Origin: Beijerinckiaceae bacterium
GTDB taxonomy: Bacteria > Pseudomonadota > Alphaproteobacteria > Rhizobiales > Beijerinckiaceae
DNA length: 64,000 bases
Direction of reading: 5' to 3'
Assembly: GCA_019753285.1 (NCBI GenBank)
Contig: JAIELD010000023.1
Coordinates: 1 to 64,000, forward strand
The notes under the pieces are model-generated. The model saw only the letters and a program-made list of their open reading frames with translations. It was not told the origin of the DNA and did not search any database. Positions 27,456 to 36,240 of the stretch are shown here, one piece after another. The position numbers and the translations under genes were made by a program. Each line of letters begins with the position of its first letter. Within the stretch, counting starts at the first letter, position 1.

Positions 27456-28289
27456 TCAGCCGGCGAGTTCGGCCGCGCGGCGCTTGGCCGCGTCAACGGC
27501 GTGGCGCATCAGCGGCGCCAGCCCGTCATCCGCCATCAGAACGGCGAGCGCGGCGGCTGTGGTGCCGCCTGGCGATGTCACGTTCTCGCGCAATGTGGAC
27601 GCAGCCGCTGCGTCCTGATGCAGCAATTCGCCCGCGCCCTCGATCGTCGCGCGGGCCAGCCGCATGGCGAGATCGGGCTCGAGACCGGCCGCGGCTCCCG
27701 CCTTGGCGAGGCATTCGACGAGGTAGAAGACATAGGCCGGTCCGGAACCGGACACGGCGGTCACCATGTCGATTTCATGCTCGCCGCGCAGCCACTCGAC
27801 CTTGCCGATGCCGGACAGCAAGCGCGTCGCGACGGATCGCTCGACCGCCGAGACGGATTCGGACGCCGCCATCCCCGTGATCCCGCGCCCGACCGCCGCC
27901 GGCGTGTTGGGCATGGCGCGGATGAAGCGCTCGCATTGCGGCAGTCTCGACCGCATGTCGGCGATCGTCTTGCCGGCCATGACGGAGATGATGAGCGTGT
28001 TGCTGCTCGCAACCTGCCTCAGCATCCCGGCGGCGGCATCCAGCATCTGCGGCTTCACCGCAATCACCAGAACGTCCTGCGGGCCGATGGTGGCCGTGTC
28101 CGGGTTGACCGCGCAGCCATGCGCATCGGCGAGTGCCGTCACATGGTCGGATGGGCGCGGATCGATGATGGTGACCGATTTGCCGGGCAGGCCCGTCTTC
28201 AGCCAGCCTTGCAGCATGGCCGCGCCCATCTTGCCGGCCCCCATCAGCAGCAGCGCCGATGGCAGCGGCGTGTGCTGCGCTTCGCTCAC
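27456..28289 (-). CDS. proC: Pyrroline-5-carboxylate reductase
   Basis: Last step of proline synthesis, NAD(P)H-dependent. The 277-residue protein shows the Rossmann motif LLLMGAGKMGAAML, VIAVKPQML, RFIRAMPNTPAAVGRGITG and the C-terminal signature GSGPAYVFYLVECLAKAG ... ENVTSPGGTTAAAL. GTG 28289 is the start: it overlaps the TGA of the upstream YbjN gene (GTGA), and the next Met lies inside the Rossmann motif. The pair is translationally coupled. Confidence 0.95.
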   Translation of the reverse strand: MSEAQHTPLPSALLLMGAGKMGAAMLQGWLKTGLPGKSVTIIDPRPSDHVTALADAHGCAVNPDTATIGPQDVLVIAVKPQMLDAAAGMLRQVASSNTLIISVMAGKTIADMRSRLPQCERFIRAMPNTPAAVGRGITGMAASESVSAVERSVATRLLSGIGKVEWLRGEHEIDMVTAVSGSGPAYVFYLVECLAKAGAAAGLEPDLAMRLARATIEGAGELLHQDAAAASTLRENVTSPGGTTAAALAVLMADDGLAPLMRHAVDAAKRRAAELAG

Positions 28290-28786
28290 GCTTCGCCCAT
28301 CGTCTCGAACATGGCCGTCTCCATCGCCTCGCGCGCCGTCTTGCCGGCCCAGACGACGAACTGAAATGCCTGATAGTAGCGCTCGCAGCAATCTGTCGCA
28401 TGGCTAAGCATGGATTCGCATTGCGAGGCGCTCGCTTCCGCCCCGCCGGCGAGGATCAGCGAATGGCGGAACATCACGACGTTTTCCCGCGTCCAGTAGT
28501 CGAAATGTCCGATCCACATCTGCTCGTTGATCTGGCTGATGAGCTGCAGCATCTCGGCGCGGCGACGCTCCGGCACCTTCATGTCGAAGGCGGCGGCGAC
28601 ATGCAGCGCCTCGATGTCCTCCAGCCAGGTGAAGGCGACGTGGTACTCGGTCCACTTGCCCTCGACCGTGATCGAAATCTCGTCGTCGCCCTCGCGGTCG
28701 AACGCCCATTCGTTCAGGCTAGCGATGCGCTCGATCTTGTCGACCGGATGTTCGTTGCGCTCGCTCTCGAATTCGCTTGGCGACAT
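28286..28786 (-). CDS. YbjN domain-containing protein
   Basis: A 166-residue protein of the YbjN/bacterial type III secretion chaperone-like fold. It contains EWAFDREGDDEISITVEGKWTEYHVAFTWLEDIEALHVAAAFDMKVPERRRAEMLQLISQINEQMWIGHFD in a continuous domain and a helical C-terminal part. Function unproven; related proteins are tied to stress tolerance. ATG 28786 has AGGGG 7 nt upstream. It overlaps proC by 4 bp, an order kept in many alphaproteobacteria. Confidence 0.88.
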   Translation of the reverse strand: MSPSEFESERNEHPVDKIERIASLNEWAFDREGDDEISITVEGKWTEYHVAFTWLEDIEALHVAAAFDMKVPERRRAEMLQLISQINEQMWIGHFDYWTRENVVMFRHSLILAGGAEASASQCESMLSHATDCCERYYQAFQFVVWAGKTAREAMETAMFETMGEA

Positions 28787-29279
28787 GGATGCCCCTGGAC
28801 CTGATCTTGTCATGAACCGTTTGTCGTGGACGCGCTCTCCAAGCGCCCGCGCGACAAGCGCGGGTGATGCTTCAAACGCCGACAATGCTGAACTTGGAGT
28901 CTTCAACAATACGCACACGCAAACTCGAAAATCTGACTTGCCGTGAGCGGCCGGAGATCAACACCCGACTGTCTTTCCCCTGGCTTGAAACTTCCGGTCG
29001 ATACGGAAACCGGAAACGAATCAACCTCTTGTGAAACTATCACGTGCCCGCGCCGTCACAACGGGGCATGCGGATGGCTGGAGGCAAACTCTTTGATTTG
29101 CGGCCGTTCGGCAAGCGTTCTACCCGGCTGTTCCACAGGGTTGGGCCGAGTTATGCACCGCGATGCGGCCACCATGACAGCACCCGCTTCTCTCTCGCCG
29201 CGCTTGTTTCGATGCGGCAAGTGATTCATCCGACTCGCCTTTCCCGACCGGCTCGAGCGAAGGTTGCGGAGCCTTGGTT
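28787..29279. other. 493-bp spacer, no gene seen
   Basis: Lies between the ubiK stop and the ybjN start, both on the minus strand. Short frames occur on the plus strand, but none has a ribosome-binding site or a protein-like composition. I found no tRNA, terminator or strong palindrome. The part next to the ybjN start presumably contains the ybjN-proC promoter. Confidence 0.5.
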
Positions 29280-29543
29280 CTAGCTCTTGGAACTTGTCCC
29301 CAGCTTGGCTTCGAGCGCCAAAATGCGTGTGGATAATTTTTCGTTTTCCTCGCGAGCGAGGACGGCCATTTCGCGCACCGCTTCGAATTCCTCGCGCGTC
29401 ACCACGTCCGCGTCGCGAAGAAGGCGTTCGATCTGGGACTTGACCAGCGTGTCGACCTCACGCCGCGCGCTCGAGGCGACGCCTGCCGCATCGGTCATCA
29501 GGCGGGCGAGATTATCGAATAACGGGTTCGTATTCTGGGACAT
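29280..29543 (-). CDS. ubiK: Ubiquinone biosynthesis accessory factor UbiK (BMFP)
   Basis: An 87-residue membrane-fusogenic-protein family member. The C-terminal half (VTREEFEAVREMAVLAREENEKLSTRILALEAKL) is the family's trimeric coiled coil, and the amphipathic N-terminal half binds lipid. In Escherichia coli UbiK assists the UbiJ-containing complex in aerobic ubiquinone synthesis. It is divergent from lgt with 167 bp between, an arrangement often seen in Rhizobiales. Confidence 0.9.
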   Translation of the reverse strand: MSQNTNPLFDNLARLMTDAAGVASSARREVDTLVKSQIERLLRDADVVTREEFEAVREMAVLAREENEKLSTRILALEAKLGTSSKS

Positions 29544-29710
29544 GATCGGGTTCCTTTATCGTGTTTCTTCGGCGATGAGCTTTCGCGTCTTTTTATGGCA
29601 GGCCGATGCAGATGTCTCGACAATTTGGCCATGGGCGACGTACTTCAGGCAAGACAAAATGCCGGGGAGGCTGGTAGAAGCGGCTCACCAAAGCGAAGAG
29701 CCGTCCCAAG

Positions 29711-30580
29711 ATGAGTGCACCCATCCTGCCGTTTCCCGTCTTCGATCCTGTCGCGCTCCGCCTCGGACCGCTTGAAGTGCGGTGGTATGCGCTTGCCTAT
29801 ATCGGAGGTCTGCTGATCGGCTGGTGGTATGCGACGCGGCTCGTCGGAGCCGAACGGCTCTGGGCGAAGGGGCAGAAGCGCCCGAGCGTCCAACATTTCG
29901 ACGATGTGATCGTCTACGCGACGCTCGGCGTCGTGCTCGGCGGCAGACTCGCCTATGTCCTGTTTTATGATCCCATGCGCTTCCTGCGCGAACCTTGGGA
30001 AATCCCGGCGATTTGGCATGGCGGCATGTCGTTCCATGGCGGCTTTTTGGGCGCGATGGCCGCCCTCATCTATTATGCGCGCCGGCAAGGCGTTCCGGTG
30101 CTGTCGATGCTCGACGTCGCAGCCGTGGTGACGCCTGTCGGGCTGTTTCTCGGACGCATCGCCAATTTCATCAAGCCGGAGCTGTGGGGCCGGCCGACGG
30201 ACGTGCCCTGGGCCATGGTGTTTCCCGGCAGTGACGGCCTGCCGCGCCATCCGAGCCAGCTTTATGAAGCGGCGCTCGAAGGGCTGGTGCTGTTCGTTAT
30301 GCTCGGCCTTGTCGCCCGCGCCGGCGGTTTTCGAAGGCCTGGGTTGATCGGCGGGCTGTTCGTCGCGGGCTACGCCGTCGCGCGCATCGTCTCCGAGTTC
30401 TTCCGCGAGCCGGACCCGCAGCTCGGCTTCATCGCGGGCGGCTTTGCCACCATGGGCATGCTTCTCTCGCTGCCCATGCTCGCGGTCGGCATATGGGCGA
30501 TCAGCCGCGCCTATCGGCTGCCAGCGGAGCAAGACGTCGAGCCGACGCCGGGCGCGCTGCCGCGGCCCGAGATGGCGTGA
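29711..30580 (+). CDS. lgt: Prolipoprotein diacylglyceryl transferase
   Basis: Inner-membrane enzyme that attaches diacylglycerol to lipobox cysteines, needed for lipoproteins such as those at 15.0 and 39.4 kb. The 289-residue protein has about seven hydrophobic helices, HGGFLGAMAALIYYARRQ and the Lgt signature around GRIANFIKPELWGRPTD, followed by PRHPSQLYEA. The Shine-Dalgarno before ATG 29711 is weak. The stop overlaps the GTG of the next gene. Confidence 0.96.
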   Translation: MSAPILPFPVFDPVALRLGPLEVRWYALAYIGGLLIGWWYATRLVGAERLWAKGQKRPSVQHFDDVIVYATLGVVLGGRLAYVLFYDPMRFLREPWEIPAIWHGGMSFHGGFLGAMAALIYYARRQGVPVLSMLDVAAVVTPVGLFLGRIANFIKPELWGRPTDVPWAMVFPGSDGLPRHPSQLYEAALEGLVLFVMLGLVARAGGFRRPGLIGGLFVAGYAVARIVSEFFREPDPQLGFIAGGFATMGMLLSLPMLAVGIWAISRAYRLPAEQDVEPTPGALPRPEMA

Positions 30581-31671
30581 CGCCGCTCGCAGCCGAGCTG
30601 AAGCGCCTCATCGCGCTCGAAGGTCCGCTATCCGTCGAGCGCTTCATGGCGCTGTGCCTCTCTCATCCCGAGCATGGCTACTACATGCGGCGCGATCCGT
30701 TCGGCGCAGCCGGCGACTTCATCACGGCGCCCGAAATCAGCCAGATGTTCGGCGAGCTGATCGGCCTCTGGGCCGCTCATGTCTGGCAGATGTTGGGCGC
30801 GCCGGCCGAACTTCACCTCATCGAATGCGGCCCGGGGCGCGGTACGTTGATGGCCGATGCGCTGCGCGCCGCCGGCAGGGCGCCGGCCTTCAAGGCCGCG
30901 TTGCGCGTGCATCTCGTCGAAACGAGCCCCGTTCTGCGCGAGGCGCAGGCCGTGACGCTGGCAACGAGCGGTGCGCCGCCGTGCTGGCACTCTGCGATCG
31001 AATCCGTGCCGGACGGCCCGGCGATTATCATCGGCAACGAATTTCTCGATGCCTTGCCCATCCGGCAATTCGTGCGGACCGGACGGGCCTGGCATGAACG
31101 GCTTGTCGGCCTGGACGAGGCTGGCGACCTCTGCTTCGGGCTCGCGGCGGAGGCGACGTCCGGCCTGCCGCAGCAAGCGCTGGAGGGGAGCGTGATCGAG
31201 ATCGCGAGCGCGGCGCTCGGTTTCGTGGAGGGACTTTCCAGCCGACTCTTCACGCAGGGCGGCGCGGCCCTGCTGATCGACTATGGTCATGTGCGTTCGG
31301 CATTCGGCGATACGCTGCAGGCGATGAAAAGCCATCGGCATGTCGACCTGCTCGCCGAGCCAGGCGAGGCCGATGTGACGGCGCATGTCGATTTTGCCGC
31401 GCTGGCCCGCGTGGCGGCGGCGCAGGGGGCCGGAGTGCATGGCCCCGTCTCCCAGCGCGCGTTTCTGCTCGCTCTCGGTCTCCGGCAGCGAGCCGAAGCG
31501 CTCATGCATGCGGCGCGGGGCGCAGAGCAGCGGTTGGCTGTAGAAAGCGCTTTCGAGCGCCTGATCGATGACGCGCCCACCGGCATGGGCAGCCTGTTCA
31601 AGGTGGTGGCGCTCTCCCATCCTGCGCTCGGCGCGCTGCCCGGGTTCGACACGCAGAGCACCGGGCGATAG
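30577..31671 (+). CDS. SAM-dependent methyltransferase, MidA/NDUFAF7 family
   Basis: A 364-residue class I methyltransferase. GDFITAPEISQMFGELIGLW, the SAM motif LIECGPGRGTLMADALR, VETSPVLREAQ, IIIGNEFLDALPIRQFV and LLIDYGH are the family marks. The mitochondrial relative methylates an arginine of a complex I subunit; the bacterial target is unproven. GTG 30577 overlaps the lgt stop (GTGA) and supplies the natural start, with homologues beginning near LAAELKRLI. pgeF follows after 9 bp. Confidence 0.92.
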   Translation: MTPLAAELKRLIALEGPLSVERFMALCLSHPEHGYYMRRDPFGAAGDFITAPEISQMFGELIGLWAAHVWQMLGAPAELHLIECGPGRGTLMADALRAAGRAPAFKAALRVHLVETSPVLREAQAVTLATSGAPPCWHSAIESVPDGPAIIIGNEFLDALPIRQFVRTGRAWHERLVGLDEAGDLCFGLAAEATSGLPQQALEGSVIEIASAALGFVEGLSSRLFTQGGAALLIDYGHVRSAFGDTLQAMKSHRHVDLLAEPGEADVTAHVDFAALARVAAAQGAGVHGPVSQRAFLLALGLRQRAEALMHAARGAEQRLAVESAFERLIDDAPTGMGSLFKVVALSHPALGALPGFDTQSTGR

Positions 31672-31680
31672 GTTCGGCGG

Positions 31681-32460
31681 ATGCAGGAAGCCATGATTCG
31701 CTCTCCCCTCCTTTCGGCCGCTCGCGGCGTCCGGCACGCCTATTTCACGCGCGAAGGCGGCGTGTCCGGCGGCATCTACGCTTCGCTCAACGGCGGTCAG
31801 GGTTCAGCGGACGATGCCGATCACGTTACCGAAAACCGCAGGCGCATGGCGTCGGCGCTCGGCATCGAGCCGCAGCATCTTCTGTCCGCTTGGCAGATCC
31901 ATTCGGCCAAGGTGGCGGAGGTGACTGCTGCCTGGACGCGCGCCGACCGCCCGCAGGTGGATGCGATGGTGACGCGGACGCCGGGTCTCGCGCTCGGCAT
32001 ATCGACGGCGGATTGCGGGCCGATCCTGTTCGCCGATGCCGAGGCGCAGGTGATCGGCTGCTGCCATTCGGGCTGGAAGGGCGCGGTCGGCGGCGTCATC
32101 GAGGCGACGGTCGAGGCGATGGAGGCGCTCGGAGCGAAACGTGGTCGCATCGTCGCGGCGCTCGGAATGACGATATCGCAGGCGAATTACGAAGTGGGTC
32201 CGGAATTCGTCGAACGCCTCACGAGCCTGTCTGCCGGCAATGCGGCTTTCCTCGTCCCATCCGCGAAAGCGGGCCACGCGATGTTCGATCTGCCCGGATA
32301 CATCATGCAGCGGCTTGGCCGGCTCGGCCTCGGCGCGACGGACGACCTAGGTCTTTGCACCTATGCCGATGAACGCCGGTTCTTCAGTTTCCGCCGCACG
32401 ACGCATCGCGGCGAGCCGGATTATGGCAGGCACATTTCCGCGATCGTGCTCGAGGGCTAG
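31681..32460 (+). CDS. pgeF: Polyphenol oxidase/purine nucleoside phosphorylase PgeF (YfiH)
   Basis: Laccase-domain (DUF152/YfiH) protein of 259 residues. Metal ligands are visible as H74 (WQIHS), C112 (STADCGP) and H129 (CCHSGWKG). Members handle adenosine/inosine phosphorolysis and edit misincorporated L-Ser in peptidoglycan precursors. It is third in the lgt-MidA-pgeF run and ends 2 bp before the convergent SDR gene. Confidence 0.93.
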   Translation: MQEAMIRSPLLSAARGVRHAYFTREGGVSGGIYASLNGGQGSADDADHVTENRRRMASALGIEPQHLLSAWQIHSAKVAEVTAAWTRADRPQVDAMVTRTPGLALGISTADCGPILFADAEAQVIGCCHSGWKGAVGGVIEATVEAMEALGAKRGRIVAALGMTISQANYEVGPEFVERLTSLSAGNAAFLVPSAKAGHAMFDLPGYIMQRLGRLGLGATDDLGLCTYADERRFFSFRRTTHRGEPDYGRHISAIVLEG

Positions 32461-32462
32461 CC

Positions 32463-33230
32463 CTATTTCGAGACGATGTCCGGCGTCTGCCAGACAAGAT
32501 GCTGGCCTGAATCGACCGCTATCATCTGACCTGTCACCGCTTCGGCGGAAGCGAGGTAAAGCACCGCTTCCGCGATGGCTTCGGGCGAGGAAGCGCGCTG
32601 CAGCAGGGTCTGGCTCGCCTCCGATTGGAAGCCGTCCAGGCCTTCGTGGACATTGGCGAGGGTCGGGCCGGGGCCGATCCCGTTGACGCGGATGCGGGGC
32701 GCAAGCGCCTGCGCCAGCGTCTTCGTGGCCGTCCAGAGCGCGGATTTGCTGAGCATGTAGGAGAAGAACTGCGGATTGAGCTTCAGGACGCGTTGATCGA
32801 TGATGTTGACGATCGCGCCCCGCATATCCGCGGGCAGTTCGCGATCGAACTCCTGCGCGAGGATCAACGGCGCCTGAAGGTTGACGGCGAAATGGCGCTG
32901 GAGCGTGCCGACCTCGAATGTCTGCGCACGGTCGTCCTCGAAGATAGAGGCGTTGTTGACGAGCAGGGTCAGCGGACCCAAAGCCGCCTTGGCGGCATGG
33001 ACGAGGCCGCGGACCTGATCGGCGTCCGCAAGATCGGCCTGCACAACGGCTGCCCGGCCGCCACCCGCGACGAGCGATCCCATCAACATCTCGGCATCGC
33101 GCCGCGACTGATTGCAATGAAGCGCGACTGCGTAGCCTGCCTTGGACAGGTGCCTTGCGATCACGCTGCCGATGCGCTTGCCCGCGCCGGTGACGAGCGC
33201 CGCGCCCTTGGTTTTTTCTTCTGCGCTCAT
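32463..33230 (-). CDS. Short-chain dehydrogenase, pteridine-reductase-like
   Basis: A 255-residue Rossmann-fold oxidoreductase with ALVTGAGKRIGSVIARHL, LLVNNASIFEDD and YMLSK. The usual catalytic Ser is replaced by Asp: D145 (NIIDQRV) with Y158 and K162, the Asp-Tyr-Lys arrangement of trypanosomatid PTR1 and related FolM-type enzymes. HCNQSRRDA after the second strand suggests NADPH specificity. A role in pterin reduction is therefore plausible and would suit PhhA, which needs a reduced pterin, but this is inference. The start overlaps the upstream glycosyltransferase stop by 4 bp. Confidence 0.88.
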   Translation of the reverse strand: MSAEEKTKGAALVTGAGKRIGSVIARHLSKAGYAVALHCNQSRRDAEMLMGSLVAGGGRAAVVQADLADADQVRGLVHAAKAALGPLTLLVNNASIFEDDRAQTFEVGTLQRHFAVNLQAPLILAQEFDRELPADMRGAIVNIIDQRVLKLNPQFFSYMLSKSALWTATKTLAQALAPRIRVNGIGPGPTLANVHEGLDGFQSEASQTLLQRASSPEAIAEAVLYLASAEAVTGQMIAVDSGQHLVWQTPDIVSK

Positions 33231-34012
33231 GATTTTTCCCTGTCGCGTGTCATCAGCCGACGTTCGGCATCCTTGGCGACCCTCAGCCAGCGGTAAAAGG
33301 CGAAATTCATCGCCGTGATGAAGCCATAGCGCCCGCGAAGAGCATGGCGGCGGAAGAGATACGCTTTCAGGAAGGCGGCAGGAAACTCGACGAAAAGCCG
33401 CGCCGCCCCGAAATGCTTGCCGCGTGCCGCAAGATCGTCGACCTGCTGATCGGTATAGGCGTTGAGCTTGGCGATCTGGTCTCCGATGGAGCGGATCGAA
33501 AAATGATGGATGAGGCCTTCAAGCGCGCCGACCCTGGCGTCTGCGCTCAATTCGACCCGATCGTGCACCGGCGACTTCGAATATCGGCCGATCGATTTGC
33601 GATAGAGGCGCACCGGCTTAAGGGCGTAAGCGAGCGCGTGCGGTTCTTCTTCGCCCGGGAAGATCTCCGCGATGGCGATCGTGTAGGCGTCTGAGCCAGG
33701 CTCCTCTTGCGCGAACAGCGCGGCGATTTCGGCGGCGAGCGCCGGCGTGACGATTTCGTCCGCGTCGATATTAAGAAGCCAATCATGTCTGCATTGCTCT
33801 TCGGCGAAGCGCTTTTGCGGGCCGTAACCAGGCCAGTCATTGTGGATGATGCGGGCGCCGTGGCGGCGTGCCACATCCTGCGTGCCATCGGTCGAGCCTG
33901 AATCCACCACAACGATATCGTCGCTGAGCGCGCTCACCGCATCGAGCGCCCGGGCGATCCGATCCGCTTCGTTTTTGGCGATGATGAAGACGGAGAGTGG
34001 CGGTTTCGACAT
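33227..34012 (-). CDS. Family 2 glycosyltransferase
   Basis: A 261-residue GT-A enzyme: SVFIIAKNEADRIARALDAV, VVVDSGSTDGTQDVA and the divalent-metal DxD-type NIDADEIVT, followed by an acceptor region and a basic C-terminus. It resembles the KdtX/WaaE/LgtF group that adds sugars to the lipopolysaccharide inner core; the real acceptor is unknown. It precedes the SDR gene with a 4-bp overlap, so both come from one transcript. Confidence 0.9.
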   Translation of the reverse strand: MSKPPLSVFIIAKNEADRIARALDAVSALSDDIVVVDSGSTDGTQDVARRHGARIIHNDWPGYGPQKRFAEEQCRHDWLLNIDADEIVTPALAAEIAALFAQEEPGSDAYTIAIAEIFPGEEEPHALAYALKPVRLYRKSIGRYSKSPVHDRVELSADARVGALEGLIHHFSIRSIGDQIAKLNAYTDQQVDDLAARGKHFGAARLFVEFPAAFLKAYLFRRHALRGRYGFITAMNFAFYRWLRVAKDAERRLMTRDREKS

Positions 34013-34277
34013 CGGTTACTTGTGCAGTGACAGGAGATCGTCCGATTTCCTCGCATGAACCTCAAGGCAAGAGCAAGGTGGCCAAGAGCGCCACGCCTTA
34101 GTGACATGAAACGCCGGCCGGAGGCATCGTTAGCAGTTCATTAGTCTTAATCGGTCTTTGCGCCTTTTAATTACTTTTTAGTCTCGTTGAACCGTTTGGT
34201 TTTTCTTGTTGTTTACCATCAGATATAACAGCTCCAGAGATCAACGCCGCCCGAAATCCGGCAGGAGTTCTTTTGTC

Positions 34278-34910
34278 ATGCGTAAGGGTACAGTGTCGTT
34301 TTTGCTGCTGGTGGGCGCCATGGGTGTGCAGGGCGCGCATGCGGGAGATTTGCCGCGGCGCACCGCGCCCTCATCGCCCTATGTCGAGAACAGCTATGCG
34401 CCCCAGAAATCCTGGCAGGGATGCTATGCTGGCGCACATGCCGGCGGCGGCTTTGGCGGAGCGTCGCGCGCCAACACCTCGGGCGCGCTCATCGGCGGCC
34501 ATGGTGGCTGCAATGTGCAGCAAGGTCGCTTCGTCGCGGGTCTCGAGGGCGATGCGAGCTACACCGGCGTCAGCAATCGCAACGCTGCGAACAAGTTTCG
34601 CCAGAAATGGCTTGGCAGCGTGCGTGGCCGCGCCGGCTATCTGGTCGACGAAAAGATCCTCGCCTACGGCACGGTCGGCCTCGGCGTCGGCTCGGGCCAA
34701 TACACGGATGCGTCTGGCCGCAGCGACGACACGCAGGTCGGATGGGTTGCAGGCGCAGGCGTCGAATACAAGGTGACCGACAACATCTCAGCCCGCGCCG
34801 AATATCTGCATTACGATCTCGGTCGCGGCAAATACCGCACGATCGCCGGTCCCACCAATGTTTACACGACCACAAACGTGCTCAGGGTTGGCGGTAGCTA
34901 CCACTTCTGA
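34278..34910 (+). CDS. Outer membrane beta-barrel protein (Omp25/Omp31-like)
   Basis: A 210-residue precursor with a signal peptide ending at HAG and a mature end starting DLPRRTAP, the hallmark of small rhizobial porins. The rest is an eight-stranded-barrel-like series of alternating residues, including GRFVAGLEGDASYTGV, WLGSVRGRAGYLVDEKILAYGTVGLGVG and the C-terminal aromatic VGGSYHF. AGGAG lies about 10 nt before ATG 34278. A TATAAC -10-like box is at 34224-34229. A strong terminator follows. C-terminal Phe supports outer membrane insertion. Confidence 0.88.
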   Translation: MRKGTVSFLLLVGAMGVQGAHAGDLPRRTAPSSPYVENSYAPQKSWQGCYAGAHAGGGFGGASRANTSGALIGGHGGCNVQQGRFVAGLEGDASYTGVSNRNAANKFRQKWLGSVRGRAGYLVDEKILAYGTVGLGVGSGQYTDASGRSDDTQVGWVAGAGVEYKVTDNISARAEYLHYDLGRGKYRTIAGPTNVYTTTNVLRVGGSYHF

Positions 34911-34930
34911 TCGGGCGAAAAACCTTGGAT

Positions 34931-34958
34931 AAAAGCCGGCTTTCGGGCCGGCTTTTTT
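34931..34958 (+). terminator. Rho-independent terminator after the first porin gene
   Basis: AAAAGCCGGC, a 6-nt loop, then GCCGGCTTTTTT: a 10-bp perfect stem ending in a T run, 20 bp after the stop codon. Confidence 0.92.
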
Positions 34959-35429
34959 GTGCGCGGGTTCCCACAGTGCGCTGAACAAATTTCCATAAGG
35001 CATAAAACTCAAAAAACGCGGCTGAACTGGAAAAAGAAGAGCAGCGTTTTTCCAAAGCGAGGCGAAAGCCCCATTTTAGTCGACTGAAATTGCATATTTG
35101 CCGCAAAACCAGCGCTGATGCTTAACAAAACGTCTAGAAATTATATTCAATTTCTAGACATTAAACGAAATTATATGCGTCGTTTTCGTCTGAAAGCAAA
35201 ATTTCTGCAGCGCGTTATCATCAGGCTCATATTTCTGCAAAACGAGGGCCCAGATTCCGCCACAGTCGCCGATTGGGGTGTGTCGGGCGGGATACAGCCT
35301 TAACGAAGGCTCAAGCGTATAGAGAGCATCAGCAAGCACGGCCTCGAGCAATTTTGAGAGTGCGGCCTGGAACCAAGACTGAAACGGTGCGTTCGTGTTT
35401 TTGACGCACTACGTCCAACGGAGAGTTAA
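34959..35429. other. AT-rich spacer upstream of the second porin gene
   Basis: No convincing gene. By hand count 35101-35220 is 37% GC, far below the flanking genes. It contains the perfect inverted repeat at 35132-35159 and a second, weaker ACGAAA/TTTCGT pair (35165-35189). A 61-codon frame at 35118 has no ribosome-binding site. The long untranslated lead and the structure would suit a regulatory RNA or a complex promoter for the porin. Confidence 0.5.
35132..35159. promoter_or_regulatory. Perfect 11-bp inverted repeat
   Basis: GTCTAGAAATT, spacer ATATTC, AATTTCTAGAC. It can be a 28-bp protein-binding site or an RNA hairpin; no T run follows on either strand, so it is not a classical terminator. 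It lies about 270 bp upstream of the porin ATG. Confidence 0.55.
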
Positions 35430-36152
35430 ATGAAAAAGATCCTTCTCGCAGGTGTGGCTCTCGCCGCTCTGTCAACGGTTGCCACGGCAGCCGACCTCCC
35501 GCGCAAGACCGCGCCGATCCAGCCGATCGTGTATGCCCCCGTCTTCAGCTGGACCGGCTTCTACGTCGGTGGCAACGCCGGCTATGCATTCGGCACGAAC
35601 AGCTCGCGCAACACGTTCAACGGTCTCGCACCGGTCGGCGTGAACATCTTCGGTGATCCCGATGGCTTCGCCGGCGGTGGCCAGATCGGCTATAACTACC
35701 AGTTCGCCAACAACTTCGTCGTCGGTCTCGAAGCCGATATCCAGGGGACCACGCTGGAATCGCCTCGCGCTGCTGTGTTCGGCACGACCTCGAAGAGCTC
35801 GGTCGACTATTTCGGCACGGTTCGCGCTCGCGCTGGTTATGCCTTCTCAGGCACGAACTCGATGCTTGACCGCACGCTGCTTTATGTCACCGGCGGCTTT
35901 GCCTATGGCGACAACACGCTCGGCATCGCTGGCTACACCAGCCAGAGCAAGACGCAGTTCGGTTACGCAGCTGGCGCAGGCATCGAATACGCCTTCACCA
36001 ACAACTGGACCGTGAAGCTCGAAGGCCTCTACGTCGACCTCGGTCGCGATACGTACACCTTCCGCAACGCCAACCCGGTCGTTCCTGCGATCACGACCCG
36101 CAACCAGACCGAGTTCGCTGTCGTTCGCGCCGGCCTGAACTACAAGTTCTAA
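35430..36152 (+). CDS. Outer membrane beta-barrel porin (Omp25/Omp31-like)
   Basis: A 240-residue precursor: signal peptide ending ATAA, mature start DLPRKTAP, then WTGFYVGGNAGYAFG, GGQIGYNYQFANNFVVGLEADIQG, VRARAGYAFS, GYAAGAGIEYAFTNNWTVKLEGLYVDLG and a terminal Phe (VRAGLNYKF). These are the repeated strands of the porin-family small barrel. GGAGAG is 7 nt before the ATG. Codon use and its dedicated terminator suggest high expression. It is a paralogue of the gene at 34278. Confidence 0.93.
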   Translation: MKKILLAGVALAALSTVATAADLPRKTAPIQPIVYAPVFSWTGFYVGGNAGYAFGTNSSRNTFNGLAPVGVNIFGDPDGFAGGGQIGYNYQFANNFVVGLEADIQGTTLESPRAAVFGTTSKSSVDYFGTVRARAGYAFSGTNSMLDRTLLYVTGGFAYGDNTLGIAGYTSQSKTQFGYAAGAGIEYAFTNNWTVKLEGLYVDLGRDTYTFRNANPVVPAITTRNQTEFAVVRAGLNYKF

Positions 36153-36175
36153 TCCTGATCACAGGATTGACGGCG

Positions 36176-36210
36176 AATGCCCGGACATGGTCCGGGCATT
36201 TTGCGTTTTT
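36176..36210 (+). terminator. Rho-independent terminator after the second porin gene
   Basis: AATGCCCGGAC, loop ATG, GTCCGGGCATT: an 11-bp perfect stem followed by TTGCGTTTTT. A smaller AATCCT/AGGATT repeat sits between it and the stop codon. Confidence 0.9.
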
Positions 36211-36240
36211 CGCCTTGATCTGATTTCCGAGTTCGGTTCG

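Noticed and set aside
28943-29283. Short plus-strand frames in the ubiK-ybjN spacer
   Set aside because: No Shine-Dalgarno, no recognisable motif, and both flanking genes are on the other strand.
35118-35303. 61-codon frame in the porin leader
   Set aside because: No ribosome-binding site, crosses the inverted repeat, basic random-looking composition.
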